Position numbers and translations under genes: made by a program. Shown here piece after piece: positions 7,016 through 9,494 of a DNA stretch of 9,494 nt. The notes under the pieces were generated by a model that ran no database searches, was not told the origin of the DNA, and saw only the letters and a list, made by a program, of their open reading frames with translations. The DNA lies in contig CAIOUK010000114.1 in assembly GCA_903861445.1 (NCBI GenBank), forward strand, positions 1 through 9,494, given 5' to 3'. The DNA comes from an uncultured Verrucomicrobia subdivision 3 bacterium. Lineage in GTDB: Bacteria > Verrucomicrobiota > Verrucomicrobiia > Limisphaerales > UBA11358. Numbering within the stretch: position 1 is the first letter of the stretch; every line of letters starts with the position of its first letter.

Positions 7016-7082
7016 ACTTTCCAGCAAAAATGACGCCGCGCTTCAACGTCAGTCGAAGCGCGGCGTTTTGATTTTACGGCAA
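7007..7082. repeat. Nested inverted repeat enclosing the terminator between convergent genes
   Basis: Outer arms TTGCCGTAAA (7007-7016) and TTTACGGCAA (7073-7082) are perfect 10-bp reverse complements. They enclose the terminator stem at 7033-7066. The left arm includes the TAA stop of the DUF1080 gene (7013-7015) and the right arm ends one base before the rhaT stop codon (7084-7086). Confidence 0.8.
7033..7075. terminator. Strong rho-independent terminator, probably serving both convergent genes
   Basis: ACGCCGCGCTTC (7033-7044) and GAAGCGCGGCGT (7055-7066) form a perfect, GC-rich 12-bp stem with a 10-base loop. TTTTGATTTT follows on the plus strand, ending the DUF1080 transcript. On the minus strand the stem is followed by CATTTTTGC, a short T-run that could also stop rhaT transcription. 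Confidence 0.9.
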
Positions 7083-7083
7083 A

Positions 7084-8298
7084 TTATTTTTGCACGGCTT
7101 TGGTGGCATCCGTAGCGGCGGGTGCAACGGATTGAATCTTGGCCTTCGCCGCATCTTCCGCATCGGCGGATTTCTTGTTACCGAGGCCGATGATGACGGT
7201 TGAGCCGACCAAGAATAACAGCATCACCACGACTAATTTTTTCGTCGTGCTTGCCGCGCCCTTCCATTCCTTGAAGAAGATACCCCATAGTGTGCTGAAG
7301 ATGATGATGCTCGCCATGTGCAGCGTCCAACTGGAGAACTTGTAATTGCCCATCTGGCTTTCGCCCATCTGGTAGAAGAAAAATTGCAGATACCAGAGCG
7401 TTCCCGCCGCCATACAAAACAGGTAATTGGGCAACAGCGGAACTTTGCTGCCAAGTTCAAACACATCGCCGGAAATTTTTTCGCCGTGACCCGTGCCGCC
7501 CTGCGTGTGGCCGGCTACCGGCTTCACCGTCGGGCTGAAATATTGATGCGCCGAGCCGTTCTTGATATGCAGCAAAACGCACCAGATAAAGTTCGTCGTC
7601 AGACCGCCGAGCAGAATGACCAGAATGACCGGCAGCCCAACCCATAACGGGCCGGTGCCATGCGCGGCGGTGATTTTTGTGATGGGATCACCAAACTGAA
7701 AGCCGAACGAAAAGCACGAGCTCATGATGCCGGAGAACGTCGCGATGCCGAGTCCCTTCCACAGATGAAATTCCTGGATGGTCGAGGCCTGCGCGCCCAT
7801 TTCCTTTTCCTTGCGCACGCCGGCCCAGCCGCCGATGACGATGCCCAGCAGACAAATCGCCACGCCGAACAGCACCATCGGTCCGCCCGCGCTGGTGCCG
7901 GAATGATTGAGCAGCTTGTCGGCAAATTCGCCTTTGACGATCGGCGGCACGAGCGTGCCGAACGCCGCACAGTAACCAAGCGCGATGGCCATGCCCAGCG
8001 ACATGCCGAGATAACGCATCGTCAGGCCGAAGGTGAGTCCACCCAAGCCCCACAGCGCGCCCATGAGATATGTCATCCAAAAAGTCTTGGCCGGAATCTC
8101 GTGCAGCACGGTCAGCAAGTCTTTCGTGAGCAGAAATCCGCCAATCCACGGACAAATCAGCCAGCTAAACAGTCCGCCCGCGAGCCAGAAGGTTTCCCAC
8201 GACCATTTGCGCACGCCCTTGTAGGGCACATAAAAACTGCCGGAGGCCAGACCGCCGAGCCAGTGAAAGACGACGCCAAGTAAAGGATTCGGTTGCAT
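7084..8298 (-). CDS. rhaT: L-rhamnose:H+ symporter RhaT
   Basis: An integral membrane sugar transporter of 404 residues, importing L-rhamnose with protons across the inner membrane. It matches E. coli RhaT (344 residues, from memory) over its length: FYVPYKGVRKWSWET, GALWGLGGLTFGLTMRYLGMS, FGTLVPPI, TLWYLQFFFYQMG, SSWTLHM and FKEWKGA. About ten hydrophobic segments are visible. It is longer than the family for two reasons: an extra polar loop at about 249-285 rich in Gly and His (VAGHTQGGTGHGEK), and an Ala/Lys-rich tail of about 30 residues after the last membrane segment (from about 375). ATG at 8298 lies 37 bp after the rhaA stop on the same strand, so the two form an operon. The gap is AT-rich and shows no Shine-Dalgarno. 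Confidence 0.95.
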   Translation of the reverse strand: MQPNPLLGVVFHWLGGLASGSFYVPYKGVRKWSWETFWLAGGLFSWLICPWIGGFLLTKDLLTVLHEIPAKTFWMTYLMGALWGLGGLTFGLTMRYLGMSLGMAIALGYCAAFGTLVPPIVKGEFADKLLNHSGTSAGGPMVLFGVAICLLGIVIGGWAGVRKEKEMGAQASTIQEFHLWKGLGIATFSGIMSSCFSFGFQFGDPITKITAAHGTGPLWVGLPVILVILLGGLTTNFIWCVLLHIKNGSAHQYFSPTVKPVAGHTQGGTGHGEKISGDVFELGSKVPLLPNYLFCMAAGTLWYLQFFFYQMGESQMGNYKFSSWTLHMASIIIFSTLWGIFFKEWKGAASTTKKLVVVMLLFLVGSTVIIGLGNKKSADAEDAAKAKIQSVAPAATDATKAVQK

Positions 8299-8335
8299 GA
8301 TTTGTATTTGGTTTGGTTGTTTTCTAAATTAATAA

Positions 8336-9494
8336 TTAACCGCGTTTGCTCAAAACATTTTTCTCGTAGCTCTTCGCCTCCGCGAGCCACGCGTCGCCGA
8401 CGGGCACGCCTTGACTTTCGCAATAATAATCCCAGACCGCGCCGAACGGCAGCGACTTGGCTTCTTCCTGCAACGCGAGGCGCGTGGTGAAATCACCGGT
8501 GGCTTCCGCGCTGCGGATGAGCGGCGTTTCCAGCAACGCGATGAGCAGCGCACGAATCATATTACGCGTGCCGATGGTCCACGCGGCCACGCGATTGATG
8601 CTCGCGTCAAAATAATCGAGGCCGATGTGAACGCGTTTTTCAAAACCGTTCGCCGCGATTTCGCGGGCGATGGCGAGGAGGTCGTCATTGAGAATCACGA
8701 CGTGGTCGCTGTCCCAGCGCACGCCGCGGCTGACGTGCAACAGGATCTCCGGCATGAATTGCAGCACGCTAGAAATTTTATCCGCGATACCTTCGGTCGG
8801 ATGATAATGGCCGGCGTCGAGCGTCAGCAGTTTCTTCCGGCTGACGGCGTAGCCCAGATAAAATTCATGCGAGCCGACCACATAACTTTCGCTGCCGATG
8901 CCGAATAGTTTTGGTTCCACCGCGTCGAGATTCAGCTTTGGTGAAATTTGTTTTTTGAAAATTGCATCGAGCGATTCTGCGAGACGGGCGCGAGGCGCGA
9001 CGCGGTCGGCGGGCGTGTCCTTCATGCCGTCGGGAATCCACACGTTCGTCACACAGGTTTTGCCGAGAGCTTTGCCCATCGCCGCGCCGATTTCACGGCT
9101 GCGGATGCAATGTTCGATCCAGAACTTACGGATGTCCTTGTCAGCGTGCGACAGCGTGAAACCGTCCGCCGCCTTCGGATGCGAGAAACAGGTCGGATTG
9201 AAGTCGAGCCCAAGCCCGTTTTTCTTCGCCCAGGAAATCCAGTTGGCAAAATGTTTCGGCTCAATGGCGTCGCGATCTACTTTTTTGCCGCCGAATTCGC
9301 CGTAGAACGCGTGCAAATTAAGCCGATGTTTGCCGGGAATCAGCGACAAAGTTTTATCTAGGTCGGCGCGGAGTTCTTCCGGCGTGCGGGCTTTGCCGGG
9401 ATAATTGCCGGTGACCGCGAGACCGTTGCCTAGCGCGCCGCCGGCATTTTCAAAGCCGCCCACGTCGTCGCCCTGCCAGCAATGCAGCGAGATG
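8336..9494 (-). CDS. rhaA: L-rhamnose isomerase RhaA, 5' end cut by window
   Basis: A cytoplasmic metal-dependent isomerase that turns L-rhamnose into L-rhamnulose, the first step of the phosphorylating rhamnose pathway. The C-terminal 385 residues are visible; the frame stays open to the window end, starting at ISLHCWQGDDVGGFEN, which aligns with about residue 35 of E. coli RhaA, so roughly 35 residues are missing. Clear family marks: TGNYPGKARTPEELRADL, RLNLHAFYGE, GLGLDFNPTCFSHP, TLSHAD, WIPDGMKD, KLFGIGSESYVVGSHEFY, and the ending YEKNVLSKRG. Metal-binding places are kept: the His of LDAGHYHPTE and both Asp residues of VRWDSDHVV. The stop is TAA at 8336-8338, followed by rhaT. The kinase (rhaB) and aldolase genes of the pathway are not in the window and may lie upstream beyond the edge. 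Confidence 0.98.
   Translation of the reverse strand, partial: ISLHCWQGDDVGGFENAGGALGNGLAVTGNYPGKARTPEELRADLDKTLSLIPGKHRLNLHAFYGEFGGKKVDRDAIEPKHFANWISWAKKNGLGLDFNPTCFSHPKAADGFTLSHADKDIRKFWIEHCIRSREIGAAMGKALGKTCVTNVWIPDGMKDTPADRVAPRARLAESLDAIFKKQISPKLNLDAVEPKLFGIGSESYVVGSHEFYLGYAVSRKKLLTLDAGHYHPTEGIADKISSVLQFMPEILLHVSRGVRWDSDHVVILNDDLLAIAREIAANGFEKRVHIGLDYFDASINRVAAWTIGTRNMIRALLIALLETPLIRSAEATGDFTTRLALQEEAKSLPFGAVWDYYCESQGVPVGDAWLAEAKSYEKNVLSKRG

Noticed and set aside
7660..8283. 207-codon plus-strand open frame opposite rhaT
   Set aside because: Antisense of transmembrane codons; the product is His/Arg/Gln-rich without any domain.
8411..9361. Several plus-strand open frames opposite rhaA
   Set aside because: The minus strand is an unbroken, highly conserved RhaA; the opposite frames are shadows.
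1..9494. Mobile elements, CRISPR arrays, tRNA or rRNA genes
   Set aside because: No transposase or integrase motif, spaced direct repeats, terminal inverted repeats around a gene, or cloverleaf-like sequence was seen.

Overview
The window carries seven protein-coding genes on both strands, with short intergenic gaps and no sign of mobile DNA. Two genes run off the edges. The gene mix suggests an environmental or host-associated member of the Verrucomicrobiota, perhaps of the Pedosphaera/Limisphaera type, though this is an inference from gene content and not a phylogeny. The pointers are a PocR-domain AraC regulator, a secreted DUF1080 protein, L-rhamnose genes, an LptF/LptG permease showing a Gram-negative envelope, GC-rich codon use and few clear Shine-Dalgarno sites.

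Left part (minus strand). Positions 1-1952 hold most of an ADP-forming acyl/acetyl-CoA synthetase, cut by the window start. A 19-bp near-perfect palindrome (1964-1982) lies just upstream of its start codon, next to a likely intrinsic terminator (1984-2010) that closes the operon before it. That operon is read from 4902 down to 2088. It encodes an AraC-type regulator with an N-terminal PocR domain, a soluble PAS histidine kinase, and a NarL/FixJ-type response regulator, with nearly abutting or overlapping ends. The kinase PAS domain keeps the residues that form the heme pocket of the oxygen sensor FixL, which makes an oxygen or other gas-sensing role plausible.

Middle (plus strand). After a divergent 212-bp intergenic region with overlapping inverted repeats, an LptF/LptG-family lipopolysaccharide-export permease (about 5115-6251, probably TTG start) is followed by a small secreted DUF1080 / 3-keto-disaccharide hydrolase-like protein (6332-7015).

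Right part (minus strand). A strong terminator nested inside a second inverted repeat (7007-7082) separates the DUF1080 gene from a convergent rhamnose operon. This is rhaA (L-rhamnose isomerase, cut by the window end) followed by rhaT (L-rhamnose:H+ symporter with an extra loop and C-terminal tail). RhaT would import rhamnose and RhaA would convert it to L-rhamnulose. The DUF1080 protein may help release or process sugars outside the cytoplasm.

The most interesting item is the three-gene sensory cassette: a FixL-like heme-PAS core on a NarX/DesK-type kinase, its FixJ/NarL-type partner, and a cysteine-rich PocR-AraC protein, directly upstream of an acetate/ATP-forming enzyme whose upstream region carries a candidate operator. 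No CRISPR, tRNA, rRNA, insertion sequence or phage gene was seen.
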